A stretch of DNA of 64,000 nt from Manduca sexta (GCF_014839805.1 NC_051140.1:13289826-13353825), one strand, 5' to 3'. Counted from the first letter of the stretch, positions 1-15,865 are shown. Numbers and translations: made by a program. The notes: a model not told the origin generated them from the sequence alone.

Positions 1-270
1 NNNNNNNNNNNNNNNNNNNNNNNNNNNNNNNNNNNNNNNNNNNNNNNNNNNNNNNNNNNNNNNNNNNNNNNNNNNNNNNNNNNNNNNNNNNNNNNNNNNN
101 NNNNNNNNNNNNNNNNNNNNNNNNNNNNNNNNNNNNNNNNNNNNNNNNNNNNNNNNNNNNNNNNNNNNNNNNNNNNNNNNNNNNNNNNNNNNNNNNNNNN
201 NNNNNNNNNNNNNNNNNNNNNNNNNNNNNNNNNNNNNNNNNNNNNNNNNNNNNNNNNNNNNNNNNNNNNN
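1..270. other. assembly gap (N)
   Basis: Run of N. Nothing can be said about its content or true length. Confidence 0.99.
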
Positions 271-3200
271 GTGTATAAATCACGCCTAAAAGGGTATAAA
301 ACTTTACAAACCAGATCCACATATCATTTTAATTGATAAAAACAAATCCAAAAAGTAAATATACAAAGATATTTGCTAATTTTCGGTAAAAACAGTTACT
401 AACCTATGAAAAGATATATCGGGTCTTTTCTTGCGTGAATTCGATTTGCATCCTTTTCATAACAACACTGAGTCACTTTCGAAACTTAACAAATACACTA
501 AACAAACTAAACAATTGAGAATATGATTATTATATTACTTTAAATTCAATTTTATGAAGATTTGTTTACATCGTCTCGACACTGCTACGTACTTGCTGAC
601 CACGTAAATGAGCGTTTCGCCGCAAGGCGGTCCCAGTGTGTTGAAGTAAACGAAATAGTGCCATATTCGAAGGAAGCAATTATTTTGTCTTTTTTTTGTT
701 GCGTTCCAAATAAGCTTTGAGTAAAAGAGATAGACATATATATTGACAATTCTGCGTCGATTTCCCTAACATAAATATAACTTATTCATATAGCTAACTT
801 TTGGGGCCTGTCCTCCTCTTCATATTTAGTCAATGAATCTAACACTAAAGATTCAAGGTGTGACGTAAATATATTAGCTAACGTAGACGTTAACTCGTCT
901 ACATACTTGTCACTGCAAGTATTTGTGTATCTTTATATGGTATGCGAAATTGTATTCACATATATATGATAATACATAAACATATCAATTGAATACCATC
1001 ATTTATTGATTTATTTTGCATTTCTCACAAAGTATGTGTGTAAGCTGACTTAATTAGATGAAAATAACAGTAGGTGTAATGGTGAATTTGATAAGATTTT
1101 CACTGTGGTATAACAAGTAAATCGGTAATAACAGACAATAATGGATGCTCTATTGCCCTTAAAAAATAGAAATAAGGTTAAAATATGAAGTGAAGTGTTT
1201 AATCCTTCGGAAAACTAACTCAATATACAATACTTAAGAGCAAGCGAACATTTATCAAATTTACTATGAAACTAGATAAATTTTTGTTGACCCCTGCTTA
1301 CGAATTATAATCGACCCATTTTTTTGTCACTCCAACCTACCCTTGTAAAGTCTACCGTGGAGCCGTGGGTGTCCACCTGGATCACTTTGGGAATCAATGC
1401 TATAGACAATAAATATAATACAATATGGCTCTACTACTCTTAACATAACACTTTGTTTTGCTAGAATCCATAAATATATAGTTTGTATATAAATTGATCC
1501 TTTGCAGTTTCATTATGTAGTTTTCTTTAATTGCTAGTAACTATCTGTTGATCTGGCCCTTTTATCACACTTTGCAGATAGTTATTATGCAATCTTCTTG
1601 AAGGCCAAAGTAAGTAAACGCGTTGTAATAATCACTATTATTATCGTGCCTTCGAAAATACTTTATTTTTAACTTTTAATTTCAGTGTCGAAAATTTTTT
1701 AATTCTATTAGAAACTTACGATTTTTACTATTAATGAAGAAAGTCTCAATAAAATTCGAAAAACATATTTATTTGTATCATAATGTTATGCCAAGTTAAT
1801 TAAATAGGGTTTACGGACGTAGTTTATACCCGTATTCTAAAACGTAGAGCTTAATTTTATTTCTTATTTATCCAATAAAGAATGCCTCTTCATCAAAATT
1901 CGGAAATATGTAATTTTAATTTTAATACTTACTGAAATGTAAAGTTAATTAATTAGGAATCAGTTGAGCCAAGAGGCGTAATTAAAAAAGTAAATTTACA
2001 TTTAAATTTATTATAATGACTCACGACATTACGAAGTTTCTAAAAATACGCTACATTATAAACAAAATGATGAATAACATTGTAACACAACAGCTACGTG
2101 GCTACGGATGTGCCTTGTAGTTGCGAATCGGGTCGGCCTAAAAATGTCTCAATAAGTGTCACTCATTGATAAAGTTGAACGTCAGAGGCTTTGAAAAGGC
2201 CAACAGTTACTGGCCCAGCCACGAACAGGGTCCAGAGTCGTTTTATTCTTTGTATGATTGATGCGATTGCGCTGGGAATCTTGTGACATTACATTGCATT
2301 CGGCTCTTCGTTTCTTATAAGATTAAAAAATTACATTCCAAGAGTTTGTATTCGGTTTTATAATTCGTCTTTAATTTCAAGATTAATTAAAAAATTCTTT
2401 GCAGGTTTATGAAATTCGTTTAGCTATTAAAAAAATTTACTACTAATAAGTAGGTATCACGGTAAAGCAAGCGATAATATTAGCGCATATCCGGCATTAA
2501 TTTTACCCAAAAATATAATTGAAACCGCTGATTTGTTAAAATTTCGACGATTTTTGGGTGAAATGCTAGCTCGGAAGTAGTGCCACTTAATGATCGTGAA
2601 TAGTTTAATTTTTGTTTTCCTTACATTATTACAGCTACCTTATTTATTCTAATAGTTTTAGAAAAATAAAGATACCGCTGCATCTTAGAGAAGTCTTACC
2701 CGTACCGTGATAGTGATCATGTTATCCGATTCATGTAATAAATCAGATTGTGTGTTACGATGTTTTTTGTCGTTTGATCGGTTTGTAGGTTATGCGCCGA
2801 TTGTATCAGAAAAGCGCATTACTTATACAATAAAGCAGTATTATTTTTCTACGACCTGACATTTAAGAGTTACATAAATAAAATTATATTCACATTTCAT
2901 TACCTATTCTTTCAAGTTAACATTTTTATCATAGTCTAACCGTATTGATGAATCTTCTTAACATTAACTGAATAAAAATATTTATACAAATTAATACTAC
3001 AAAATCGATAATGGTAAACTGCTAGCCGCTTCGTTATTGTATTTTTTACGTTTTTTGCATACTAAACGACAATCAACAAGGCTTTTAGTTGGACGTCGTA
3101 CAACGCTATACACCACTACGTTGAAATTATTGTAATTCCCAGACGTATTGATCAGGAGCGATACGAGTCCGATAAATCAGCATCAGTCAGCTCAACAAGT

Positions 3201-6200
3201 AGACAACCTTGATTATTTCTGCACCATCGATGACTCAGCCGGTTCATTAATGCAGTGATCTGCGTGCGCCTAAAGGGTTTTCGCATAAATTTCATAATTG
3301 CAGACGCGTAGACAATACAGGAACAAATGGGCCAGGTTGCCCCCATGAATAATACATTGGGATACAAAAAGAGATACTCCTGGCAGGCATATACGCTGGT
3401 AGAATGCGACGCGTTTTATTTTTCTATAATCGAAGAATTTCAGGGTGAGCCACTGTTCGCGGTCGATAAAAAAAAATACTTATGGTCGTTGTTCGCGCCT
3501 CTTTCCCGTGGTAATTGGTAATTCATCTGTATGGTCGTTTTGTATGTCATTTCAATATATAAAGTATAAACGGACGTAAGAAAGACGAATGAATAATGAA
3601 TGCTTTCAATACAAATTTTTCAATTATAATAATATAATGACTCGATTATATATGTAAGTCACTTAAATTTATATTTTACCTACGAATTAAATGTTTATAT
3701 ATCTTTCCTTCTGAATTATTTCAATCAGTGCAATTTTTTTAAAATTTATTCAAATAAAAATATTAACTTTGTCTTTGGTTTAGCTTCCGAAAGTGCATAC
3801 GCTCTTTATGAGAACTCATTATCCATCCATTTAAACAAATTTAAGTCATACGCGAACAAATTAAGAACTGCTTAACTATTTTATGTTTATACATGACTAT
3901 CAATGCTTTAACAATACTTGTTCGTAGATTTGGCCCAAATATATCTCTACAAACCCTTCGTCATTGTTGTTGATAGTTCTCTGGCGAGAAACATTTCCGC
4001 GATTTATTATTTGACAATTATATTTTAGCCGTCGAGTCGTGCCAAATTATAATTATAATTATTATAATCAAAAGATTAATTAAAATAAGCTTATAATACG
4101 GCGTGAATTTAAATAAATGATAATCACCTATATACGCGCAAACATTTTATTACGCCATATATTTTATACAAATTTAAAATAAAAATCACGTCACGTTTTG
4201 ACTTTTTACAAGAAAAGTGGTCGCGTAAATACACACATGTCCTATAAATTTGCTTATTGGATGTTTTTTTATTTGTTATTCACAATGTTTTTTAATAAAT
4301 GTCGAATGAATTTCCTTCGTGCTAAATATCAAGATTGTAGGTCATAGCATTAAGATTTGATAAGTCCATTAAAACTTCTGTTTATATTTTTTATTCTATA
4401 TTGCCTAAGAGAACTTAACCAGCATATTCTGCTATATGAGGAACGTTTTTGTAGCAAAGATGAGGAGGGTCTAATTAATAATTTCAGCGTAAAATATTAA
4501 ACAAAATATACGAGAATAGTCTTGATACACGGACAGAGAGGCACACGAAAAACAAAGTGATCCTATGAATGTTCCGCATTTCCTGAACGAGAAAGACAGT
4601 GTACTTTCTTTACAGTATAACAAATAGTTAATGTCCACAGTATCTACGTACTTCATACATATGAGAAAGCAGTCTAGAGCATGTACTCAGAAACTGAGTA
4701 GGTACATAGGCTATTTTATTCCGACATTCATAACAATATTTCTTCAGATTAAATATGACACAAACCAACATTACATAATGCACGTTGAAAACGACATTAG
4801 CCGTATTCATTTAGGCTTATCCGATACTTGTACAGGCAACCACAAATCCGACGGAACGAAACTAGAATAATTTGTGTGAATAATATTCATTCATGCGATT
4901 CTGTTTTGTTTGTCAATTAAAAATATCAACGTGCGTGAGATTCATCATGGTTCGTAGTAAGTTACACGAATACAGCAAGTGCTAAAAATAATTTGCTATG
5001 AATCATGGCCCATTCAATAGTAGCGCCGAGTGACGCAGCATTAAAATTTTATCAGAGCGATAAAACTATTTCTACTAAATTATTTAATTTAGATCGCAAT
5101 TTAGTTTAATAATACTGTATACTGGAAGAGTATCGATAGTATAAGTATTGGAGAGTTGTTTGCATTGGTGGTTTGCACCTATATCTTGCCAACAAAATTC
5201 CAGTCCCATGTAAAGGTAAACCTGTAGCTGTATCGAGTACAAATCCAATTCCGGCCAAATCATCTATTACGAGTCACTAACGCATAGAAAAACCGAGTTT
5301 GAACCGAGAATCAAACTATCCACGGATCAGCCGTTATGCTGTTCATAAACATACCACATAACGACTGATATAATATACCTATTGTTATTGTCTACTTGGA
5401 AAACGTAGAATAAGGTAGTCAATGGTTTACCTTGTGGTCTTGGTATAGAATGATCGACGTTCCAGGAATCTATTGTATTGTGAAAACAGAGGTTAAATGC
5501 GGAACAATGAGAATCGAAAGGAAAAACCGTATAACTTTATCTTGGGTTGGTTACAGTATCGAATCTGAATCAGCTCTTACGAGACACATTAATTTTGTAT
5601 AACGCCATATAAATTGGGCTTTACCCTTGCGCAACAAATCTACTTCACGACTTGGCAAAGTTTACAAAACCAATTATTTTCTTCGTTCGCCACATCAACA
5701 AAGAGCAAGCCAAGAAAACAGTTTCCATTTTGAATTCGATAAAGTCTGGCACAATACACGATTTACATATCGACGGCGATAAGTCGAAAAGCGGCATGCG
5801 ATGGTAAACGGCATGGTTCCGACGCGGAATAACCTTCTTCTTTGCGATCTGGGAACTTACGTATTATACGATACAGAGGTTATAAAATATTTTTGACTTA
5901 TATTACTGCCGTTACTACTTTTGTTTCGTCTGTGTCTGCGTATATCATAAATATTTGAGTAGGTAGGTACTGGCAAGATATTATTATTAAAAATACCTAT
6001 TGTCCCTAAAAATTTCTGAAGCCTATAATTGTGCCATATATTGATTTTTTTATTATCTTTTAATTTAATTATTTTTTTTACCGAAACAGCATCAATAAAA
6101 AAAATATTGACATAAATCTTATAAAGTATACACGAAATTTATGAAAAATGGACCAAAGAAAAAAACAAGCAGCACATTATTTAAGTTATAATTACGAGTC

Positions 6201-9200
6201 ACAGTCCCTCCAATAAAGGAATAACATTTCCGATACAATGATTTCAGTAATTAAAAAAATAAAATGCAATGCAGTGACGGGATTTCGCGAAAGTTAACCT
6301 TGAAGCTTTAGTGCACGGCGAGATTAACGGTGTGCTGCGCCGGCGCAGACTGCTTTCGCTAGTAAATGAGAGTAATTATCGTAACTATAGGCATACGTCG
6401 ATGTCGCGGTAACCATCCTCCCCAGCGAAAAGTGTGGACATGATATTGTCATGACTCACAGTGGCGTCATATATATTTTTAGATGCACACTTCATGCAGG
6501 TACATTATTACTTTAGTAAAATAATAGTCATAAAGAAAAATATATCTGACAACAAAATTCTTAGTCCTGACCACACAGTAACACGTGTTGTGAGAATAAA
6601 TATTATAATATATAATGAACGCTATGAACAACGCACAAGTATAAGCCAAATTTTGTTTCCAAACTTGAGCTATTCTTTCCCTCTCATGATATATTACACA
6701 TCTATACTGATAAAACGTAATCATAAGCTTCTTGCCAGAAATCTAAACAAGTAAGTACCTTCTTTTTAATAATTCCCTTTTACGACTTAACGAAATAACT
6801 GGAAATTAGTACGGTATACCATAAATGTAAACAAAGGATTATCACTGAATTAAACTATTGAGTTGCACGACAAGTTACCAAATCAATTAAATACAAATGA
6901 CATAATTGATATGTGGGTAGATATTTATTTACATATCTAGTATAAGGTTTATTAATACACTATACTCGTACAGAGCATAACTATGGAAATCCCCATCTAA
7001 AATGGACATAGAAAAACGAATATATAGCTAAGTAAAAAGTCAAAGTGACACACACCTTCTAATAATTTGATACTTCGTGATCCATATCGATTACAAATAA
7101 CAGTATCAGTTGCGATCGGAACGAACAAGTCTCAGACATTTATTCCGGCGCTCGCCGCTATTGTGATCCGACGAAATTGGCAAAAAGATTTATAACGTGT
7201 CGCCAACACTGGATATCATCTCATAAATCGATGTAATGGTTTGATCGAAGAACAGATAGGGTTTTGTCGATGGCGAGTGGTCGGTATCGATGCGCTCGAT
7301 GTATAATGGTTGTGAAAGCTGGTAGGCGCGTACAACGATACTAAATCTCATTCGAAACTGTGAAAAGTGTGACATGATTGATTTTGAGCGATGGAACATT
7401 TTTAACGCAGCTGCACGATACAATGCTTAACTAACGTATGGTTGCGTGCGTAATTGTCTATTGATGGTAGAAACATATGCCGGCTTCAGAGCGCACCTCC
7501 GTAACGTCTGTCGGTACTGCGCCGGTGTCCATGTGTGTTGCTTGCGTAGAGTGCTGCAACTTAGGAGTGTATGAAAGTATTTGTGCACGTGGGCGGTCAA
7601 GTTCGCTTGTTGTAATCCGTTGTTAGGATCGCCGAGAGGTCAGCGGTTCACTGACGCCACGCTTAGAATATAGGCATCTTCATCCTGATTCACGCGGAAA
7701 CAAAATTTGTTATTTAATGGTAACAAGTTATTCACTTACTCACACTTCGTATTAATTAATTCTATAGTTTGCCGCATGCGGTTTTTACTTAGATAAACAC
7801 TTATGTATTGAATATAAAGTAAATCGGAGGAATGAATTAAATACAAATAGGTTTAAATTGTTATTAAATGAACACGTTCCGTGAATAATTGTTTAATAAA
7901 TGTGTATAATAAACGGAGAACAATTAATGGATTAAAAGTGAGAACAAGAAATAGACATTATAATATCCAGTGTATTTGTATTTCGTGAAAAAAAACACAA
8001 ACGACCTGCGGACAGACATAAGTCTTTTCCTACGCAAATTCGAATATTGGATCACGATACAGTTCTCGACGTGATATCACTGATCCTTCACCATAAGCGG
8101 AGTCGAGCGCGATACAAATTGCATCACAACACGTGAGTTGGCCACATACCAAACACACTCCAAACACCTGATACGTGATATCGCAATATATGCAAAAGTG
8201 GTGAATCTTTACAAAATCATTCGTTAGTCATATAAACGTTTTGGAATTCAGACTGCATTCGCAAACGAGGTATTTCCACAACGAAGGCGAGTAGAGACTA
8301 CTGCTATTAACATATTATTGAAGTTTTAACACAAAACTCTAATTTGTGTTACGTATATTATTGCAAGAAGAGGCGTCACTTTCACTTTAATAATGATTAA
8401 AACAAATTCATAAATACTGCTTTATTTCTGAGGAAGTGTATAGAATATATATTCTGTAAAATTTAAATAAATCAATATCATAAGAACTAAAACAATATGC
8501 TTCGATGAAATGTGCCTTAAATGGATACACTTTAGCCAAACCCATTATATTTTATTTGACTGACTTCTCATAATCCGGATAAAAGGAAAAAGAGAATTCA
8601 AAAAGTAAAATAACTCAATTAGATACTTTCAAGTAGGAAAATGGACAGCGAACAGGCTTCAATATTCGCCCCACTCGTTCCTAGAATATTAATTTACCGT
8701 TTAAAATTCTGTGGCAGTAGCAAAGTAATTACAAATGGTTTTACCCGATGAATACATTTAAAAATTCAACTCACAAATTCAATTTGAAATTTAATTATGC
8801 TATCCGTTTGTAATGAAAATCCATTTTTTATCGAAATCACGTTAACATTCTCCCGCCCACATCCCAATTACCTACTGTATCACTTAATAAACAAACCACC
8901 CAAACCTACGTAACCAGTTCCAAAATATTTCATACCGATGTACTGAATATAGTATTTGATTTAGTTATTACTTCATTTTCATAAATAAATAAACTATTTA
9001 TGAGATATTTTTTTAACTGCGCCTAAAAAAGGTACGCTTTTCATATGGTTATTTGTTTTAGGCTGTTTTTCTAAGATCCAGAAGACTTAGATTACGACCA
9101 TTGGTGTGACTTCAATGCTATTATGGTATGAGTATCTATCCGAGGTAGTGAAGCGGTCGAAATACATAACTACTTTTTCTCATGTATGTGTTGGTTCATT

Positions 9201-12107
9201 TTATAAATAATTTTCATGTAAAAACATTATTACTTACATCAGTCAATAATATTTCGTGACAGTTGACATTAAATAAAAGAATATCACACATGACATAACT
9301 ATAGACGTAAAGTTTAATCAAATGACCCTTCATTTAACCACCCCATAATATCCATATTATACACTTATCGACGTTTTTCATAAGCGATATCTCTATGTTT
9401 CATCCAAAAAAATACCAATCAGAACAAAGCTTTTTTGCCATGCTTACAAATACCTTATTTTGATTCGCTTATTTTCGGGATTGATTTAAAGATTAATTAG
9501 GGATAGTTCATTGAAAACGGCCGTTAATGAAATTCGTATCATTGACAACAGAACACATAAAATATTTGCAAACTGCAATTCTTTATTCCCTGTTCGTGGA
9601 TTGCCTTTTTATTATTCATTGAATTTACATAAGCCTCAGCAAAACTCGACAAATATTGAATGGGAAGTGAATTTAAAATGTAACCCTAAAGTCTTTACAC
9701 TCTTTCTATGTTAATGACCGCAGGGATAAAGAAATGTCATTCATGTCCCATTATTTTCGACAGTCACATTTCGTAATTTTATGTAAATAATTCGTGAGAT
9801 CGTTATTGCGAGATTTTAGACAAAGCGTGCCACCTGTCCTATAGACATGAAAGTACTATTTTCCTTGTACTCCGTGTTTCCTAACATCCTTATTCCTTAC
9901 CAAAATTTGGTTATCATTAACAACATTCTACAAAACCATTTATGTTTATGTTTATGCATGTCATTCTTTAAACCTGCCAAGTTTGCACAAAAGGGCACTT
10001 AACGTCAAAGGAACAAAAATATATTTTGCACATTTAAATAAAACGAAACACTTAAGAAACAGGTTTAACACTTCATTTCATAATGATTTGTGGATTAAAA
10101 GATTTCATATATAATTGTTATTATTCCGTGATAAACCCACATTCATTTCTCGTTGCAAATGTCAGAATGTCCACACTGAAATTAAGAAATGACTTACGTA
10201 TGTATTATATAAGGAAGGGTGTGCTTAATAATCTATATCAATTTCTTAAATATCGTAATTTTTGATTTAGCTAACGATAAATCAAACAGGTAATAAAAAG
10301 GCGAACTTATGCGGAATATAATTTGAATTTAAATAACGTAAATAAATTCTTAAACGCCAGCAAATTTACCACATTTAAACAACGGAAGAAGCTTTTTGAG
10401 CACAACAAAGTAAAATTAAATTAAAAGATTTAATTTTGGCATCGCTACATTTCGATACAGCCGAATTAATTTCGATGCAGATAATAATATGTATGTCTCA
10501 TACTTCTTCGAAATAATATTGTACTACTGGTCTGATTTTGATTCTTTCACTATTAGAACACTACATTATTCCTGACTGTTATAGATTACGTGATAAAAGT
10601 TTAAGTATATATTTTTACTACAAGCGGCAATGATAATTAATATGCTGCGTAAATGATATGTATATTTGTACCTAGCTATTACAATGTGCATCGGTCTATT
10701 AAATATTAGAAGTTGTTTACTCATCATTACCGTGTGGTTAGTATTGTGTAAGAGTTGTCATTTAATCGATTCCATTATTTAACTAATATAATATTATCTG
10801 TTTTAGTCTAATTGCTTCTTTGTATATTACGTTGAATTCTTACAACCATGAAGTTTCAGATAATTTTATACTATCCAAAACCAATTTGTTACTTCTAAAT
10901 AATCATTTTAGCAAACGATTTAATAATGACTACATAATATATTTTTTTGTAAACGTTATGTAAACTAAAACAACATTCATATTTTGGTAATACTGTTATA
11001 AAATTTCATAATATTACATATTTATTTTTTACTAACTTTAATAGTTATTCGACAATTTATTTTGCATTATATACTTAATAAATATTAAAATTATTATTTC
11101 CTATCAACCCATTGTGTACAAAATTGTTTTTGTTTCTATTTAGTAGGTACATTTAATATGGTTTTTCCAAACGAATCATTTTAACAATTATTATGAGTGA
11201 TAAATAATATACTTGCACATGAATTAAGACCACAATAATTATCTAGAACTAATTTTTGCACTAAGCAAAAAGGAATTTAACAAACGAAAATTATAAATTC
11301 TACAACACAAAAATGTCAACGTCGTACTAATGTAATACAAATTAATGATGAAACCATTCAACTACGGTGTGAATTGATTGAAACGTTATCTTATATAATA
11401 ATTGAGATATCACGAACTAGGTAAAGGATTGACTGAAGGATTTATAAAGGAAGTCTGTTGCGGCATCGTAGGCGACTTCAGCGTTAGCACGTTACTGCAC
11501 GTTGAGTTAATAAGTTATGGCCATCACAAATTAGTTTAATCAATCAATAATGCATAATAGTATTCTTGATAATTATTTGTTGTTGCTCTGAAAGCACTGA
11601 TCTATTGCTAAATATTCAATGATAATTAGTTGTAGGTAAACGTAAAGTTATCATTCCAGGGTAGTTTGAAGTTTATTCATTTAACATAGTAAATTAATCA
11701 AAATATCATTATTTCTGGCAGATACAATTTTAGAAGAACGAATAATAATGTCACTAATAACCAAAAAATATTAAATTAGTACGTTCATATAGTTAGGCAC
11801 ACATTTATGTAAAACTTTGATTTCACTGTAGCAAAAGTAACATACGAATAACATGTAATTATATTAAAAGATAGTAACAATAATTAAATCACGTAGGCGT
11901 GTGCGACAATTTATTTATAACGAAACTATTACAACCGTAATGCTATCTTGTAAAAAATTGTACATTGAATCACGACATTAAAAATAGTATGGACAAATCA
12001 CATTGCGGCAAACGTTCAGTTTAAAATTATGATATCATAATTATGTAAATAAATCGTTAATATTATTAACTTTGCTGACATCATCGCAAACGAATGATTT
12101 TGTTGTA
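271..12107. other. gene-free AT-rich DNA, inferred to lie in the giant synapsin intron
   Basis: I see no coding exon on either strand. It lies downstream of the last visible synapsin exon (minus strand, ends 21923), whose reading frame is open and needs further exons, so it is most simply intron. Short patches of higher GC stand out near 6300-6440 and 7440-7680. They have no convincing reading frame and could be regulatory, or could include a leader exon of TIMP. Confidence 0.6.
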
Positions 12108-12408
12108 AATATTATAATAATATAATAATAATATCAGCCCTGTATTATATACTTGCCCACTGCTGAGCACGGGCCTCCTCTATTACTGAGAGGGAATTGG
12201 CCTTAGTCCACCACGCTGGCCTAGTGCGGATTGGTAGACTTCACACACCTTCGAAATTCCTATAGAAAACTTCTCAGGTGTGCACGTTTCCTCACGATGT
12301 TTTCCTTCACCGTTAAAGCGAACGATAAATTCACAAAGAATACACACATGATTTTTTAGAAAAGTCAGAGGTCCGTTCCACACCCAACTAGGCTATCGCC
12401 GCTTTTAA
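12108..12408 (-). mobile_element. SINE-like lepidopteran interspersed repeat, internally deleted
   Basis: The body (12135-12408) matches a very common lepidopteran dispersed repeat recognised from its text: the tgcccactgctg start, the ccttagtccaccacgctggcc core and the aactaggctatcgccgc end. In that family the end next to aactaggctatcgccgc carries a tRNA-like promoter. Here the stretch that would hold the B box is missing between about 12366 and 12372. A TAA-type microsatellite at 12108-12134 looks like its 3' tail, so the element reads on the minus strand. Family knowledge is from memory; deletion of the B box is inferred. Confidence 0.65.
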
Positions 12409-15400
12409 ATATTATGTTACTAAATAATTATAAGAACATGGAAACCTACAACAGCGTAAAACTGTTAATTGTTTATTTTCCCACAAGAAAGCGGAAGACG
12501 AATATCAAATAAATTTTGTTATATACGAGTCCCGGCGACCACTAACGCGTCACTATGATTTATCATCCGAGGACAACACAAATATAATAAACTACAAATT
12601 ACGCGAAGTTTTCCCACGATGTTTTCCTGTATAATAAACGAAGATGTCTATTGTTGAAAAACATGTTTTAGTTCCTATGATCTCATATCATGTATCTACT
12701 AGCCTTTCTTAGATTTATTAGTAGATTATTTCAAAATGCCATACAGAATATAAAACTTCTCAGTCGTCACTTTTTAAATAAACATACTGCAGTATGCACG
12801 CCTGTGCATCCAATATCCATCGAACAAGATGCAATAAACTGCCGAACTATGTATAAACACAATATCAAAAATTTATTGGCGCGTCGTGTTTCTCGACGAA
12901 CCCTGACAAATGAGGCATTGTTGCACCGGGTCGCGGCGTTCCGATCATGGGTGCGACTATGGGAATGTACCCATAAAATTTCCACGTTCTGATTTTTAAC
13001 CAAAAACATAAAGGTAACAGTGAATCGTTTAGCGTCGTCAGGACATACAAAAGCGACGCGAGCCGCGCTCGCAATTACACGTAAGAACACCACGGAGCCG
13101 AGTGGAGTGCGTGATGTGACTTGTGCATTCTCATATGTAAGTCATTGCAACGTGTTATCGCCATTTCTTACGGCTTCTGCTAATAAATTTACGTTTACAT
13201 CTAATTTTCCACTTTGCAAATTTAGGAGATGGTTATAAAAAACTATTGTTTATAAATAATGTTTCAAAAGTAGTATTTATTTAAATTACTACAGAGTCAT
13301 TCAATATTATCAAGATTATTAGTTAAATGCAATAACAATCATGACGTAATTATTAATCATTTGCACTATTTAAACATTTTAGATTTAGTCGATGAAAAGG
13401 AAATGTACATATTTTGAATATCACGAGGGCACGACGTGATCTAAAAATATTGAATTAAAGGTGAAATTTAATATTCAAGTGTGTTCTAATGGTGAACCCA
13501 TTATTACAATAGAGACAAAAACTATTATACAAATAGCGTTTTCATCAGGAGACTCCTCTGCTCTCTACGTAGAGATTTAAAATGTAGTTATGCCAACTAA
13601 CTATCACGTCGTCTTTTATTAAAGATTTTAAGGAGGATTAACAGTTTAAAAGACTTTTTTTAGAATATTCTTTTTTTAGATTTTTTTCATTTGACTTTGC
13701 AGAATTCTTAAATTACTAAATACACGAATGAGAAGCCAACATTGTTTCTTTAGAACACATCTGTATCTTCAACGAATAGCCGCCATAATAATTCGTACTA
13801 AATAACTCACTAGTTCCTTGTATTGCCTTCATTTAAGACGATTCTGGTTGGTTAATAGACTTACTATTAATTCCATTAGTAGATGTATGTACCTTATACG
13901 TACTAATTACTTGCAAAACTTCATTCCTTAATATATTGTCATGTCTTTTCCACTTTTTGTCCACCAAATTAAGGATCTGAGCAATCCATTAAAACATTCA
14001 TACAAGCTTTGCATAGAAGCATTGAGTTTATATTCGGTTTTAAAATAAGAATCTGGTATTTTTAAATGAGATATGTATTATACCCAATAACATATCATAT
14101 AAGACGCTTAAGCCGCACGAATACTTTATTTTTGCACTATTTTTATTTACATCAAAATAAAACGAATATACAATTCATATACTAGTTTGAAATCCCTTTA
14201 AGTATTTCTTCTTTAATCGAATAAACTATTTTAATGCAATGTAACAAAAGAATCGTGAGAAGATTTGTTCAAATCGGATTATTGCTCTTAACTCACAGAA
14301 AGGTTGTTCATTCGTCATCGGCTTACATTCTGGCTGACAGGATAAATCTTCACATTTCCCATACAATGCAATTTAAACAATGTGAAGTTATGACAGCGGC
14401 GAGACGTTTTGTGCTCCTCCGCAGAAAAAAATAAAGGTACAGCAATAAAAAGTTATTGTCGGTGTACTTCGTGCAACAAAGTATTAAAAGAATACAATGA
14501 AGCTTTTCCTAGGCCACATTATAATAACCAAATAGATCAGTAGCCACGTCCTGTGTGTGGGGAGTTGTAGTGTGATAAATTAATTTATCTGTAACGTACG
14601 CCCGCCACGTGTGGCGCCACTCGTCCGTCAACGATACGAATAGATAGAGCACAGTTACGACTTCGTTTTGATTAATTTACCAGGCTTTGTTTTATCGCTA
14701 CTAGATGAAAATGAATGAGAATACTTATCTAAGATTTTCATCCACTTCATTATTATTTATTTTCGCTTAAGATAATTACATTTCAGAAAAAAATAAATGT
14801 TCGTATTTATTTATTCCCTTATTACTTTTTACGCTTATTGTCTTAAACGATAAACAATATTAACTTCCTGTCATAGGTTTTTATCAATAAAAAAGCATAC
14901 CACTTCGAACGTTGATACCGCAAGCCATAATTAAGGCCGAGACCGTATTTCTTCGAGTAAAAACAAAAAGTAAAAGGTCGGAACACGCCTAAATATTAGC
15001 AATCTTAAATGGCCCGCCTGCGTAGGCAATTTGTGTGAAAAACAAGCTGGCCTGAGGAGTTTTGGGTAGGGAGAAAATATCAATTTTGAAATTGAATTAG
15101 AGCCCCACTTATCAAATTAAGACTTGTTATTGCTTGTTTTATTTATGTGACGCGATGATTACGCCGAAAAACCGTCGTTCCAAAGTATGTGGCATACAAA
15201 ACATGTTGGTAATTGTTGTTACATAGCACGCAGACAGCAGGAGCCGTGACGCGCGGCGCGCTCGTATTGTCACATTGTGCCGGCTTGTTATACTACAATA
15301 CCTTCACATGTTTCACTTAATTTCCGGCATTAATGAATCACCTGTACATATATCATTAATGGATTGAACCTTTTAAAATTCGATTATTCGTATACAATAA

Positions 15401-15738
15401 TTCTCTTTATATTATCCGTTAAGTCTTATGCACATCGAATACGACATTATGGAATTAAAAGCTATAACCGATTTCTACTAAAAACGATCTTAAATACTCT
15501 TTAACAGAAAAAACAGAACAATAAAATCTGCCTTACCAATTAGTGCCGGCACTGCGTATTTTTTCTTTTTACAGCTTAATAGCGAAACGGTGCTTGGATT
15601 GCGGATTATGATCTCCTTTGATCGCAAATAATTTCAGTAACGATGTAATTAACTGTTAATGTTGTTATTTAACCTTCTCGCGGTGTTTACGGCCGGTGCA
15701 GTGGAATAGGTGACCTTTATAAATATATTTGTTTACAG
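12409..15738. other. non-coding DNA upstream of TIMP
   Basis: No recognisable exon. A patch at about 12880-13120 has higher GC and overlapping open frames on both strands with no recognisable protein. A second GC-rich patch at about 15225-15295, roughly 450 bases before the first TIMP coding exon, is a candidate promoter or leader segment. Confidence 0.5.
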
Positions 15739-15865
15739 AGTGTCGGATATAGCATGCTGACAAGGTGGCTTGCGCTGGCATTAGTGGCAGCGAGCTGTCA
15801 CGTCGCCGATGCCTGCTCGTGTTCACTCGACCATCCACAGTCGCACTATTGCAACAGTGATTTCG
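15739..15865 (+). CDS. Timp: TIMP coding exon 1 (signal peptide and CSC start)
   Basis: ATG at 15754 opens MLTRWLALALVAASCHVADA followed by CSCSLDHPQSHYC. A good 3' splice site (tttacag) ends at 15738, so 15739-15753 is probably leader sequence spliced to an upstream non-coding exon that I cannot place. Donor is G|gtaat after 15865, phase 1. Confidence 0.9.

Noticed and set aside
12767..13238. Overlapping open frames on both strands in a GC-richer patch
   Set aside because: No recognisable protein, no splice signals, and frames open on both strands at once suggest composition rather than coding.
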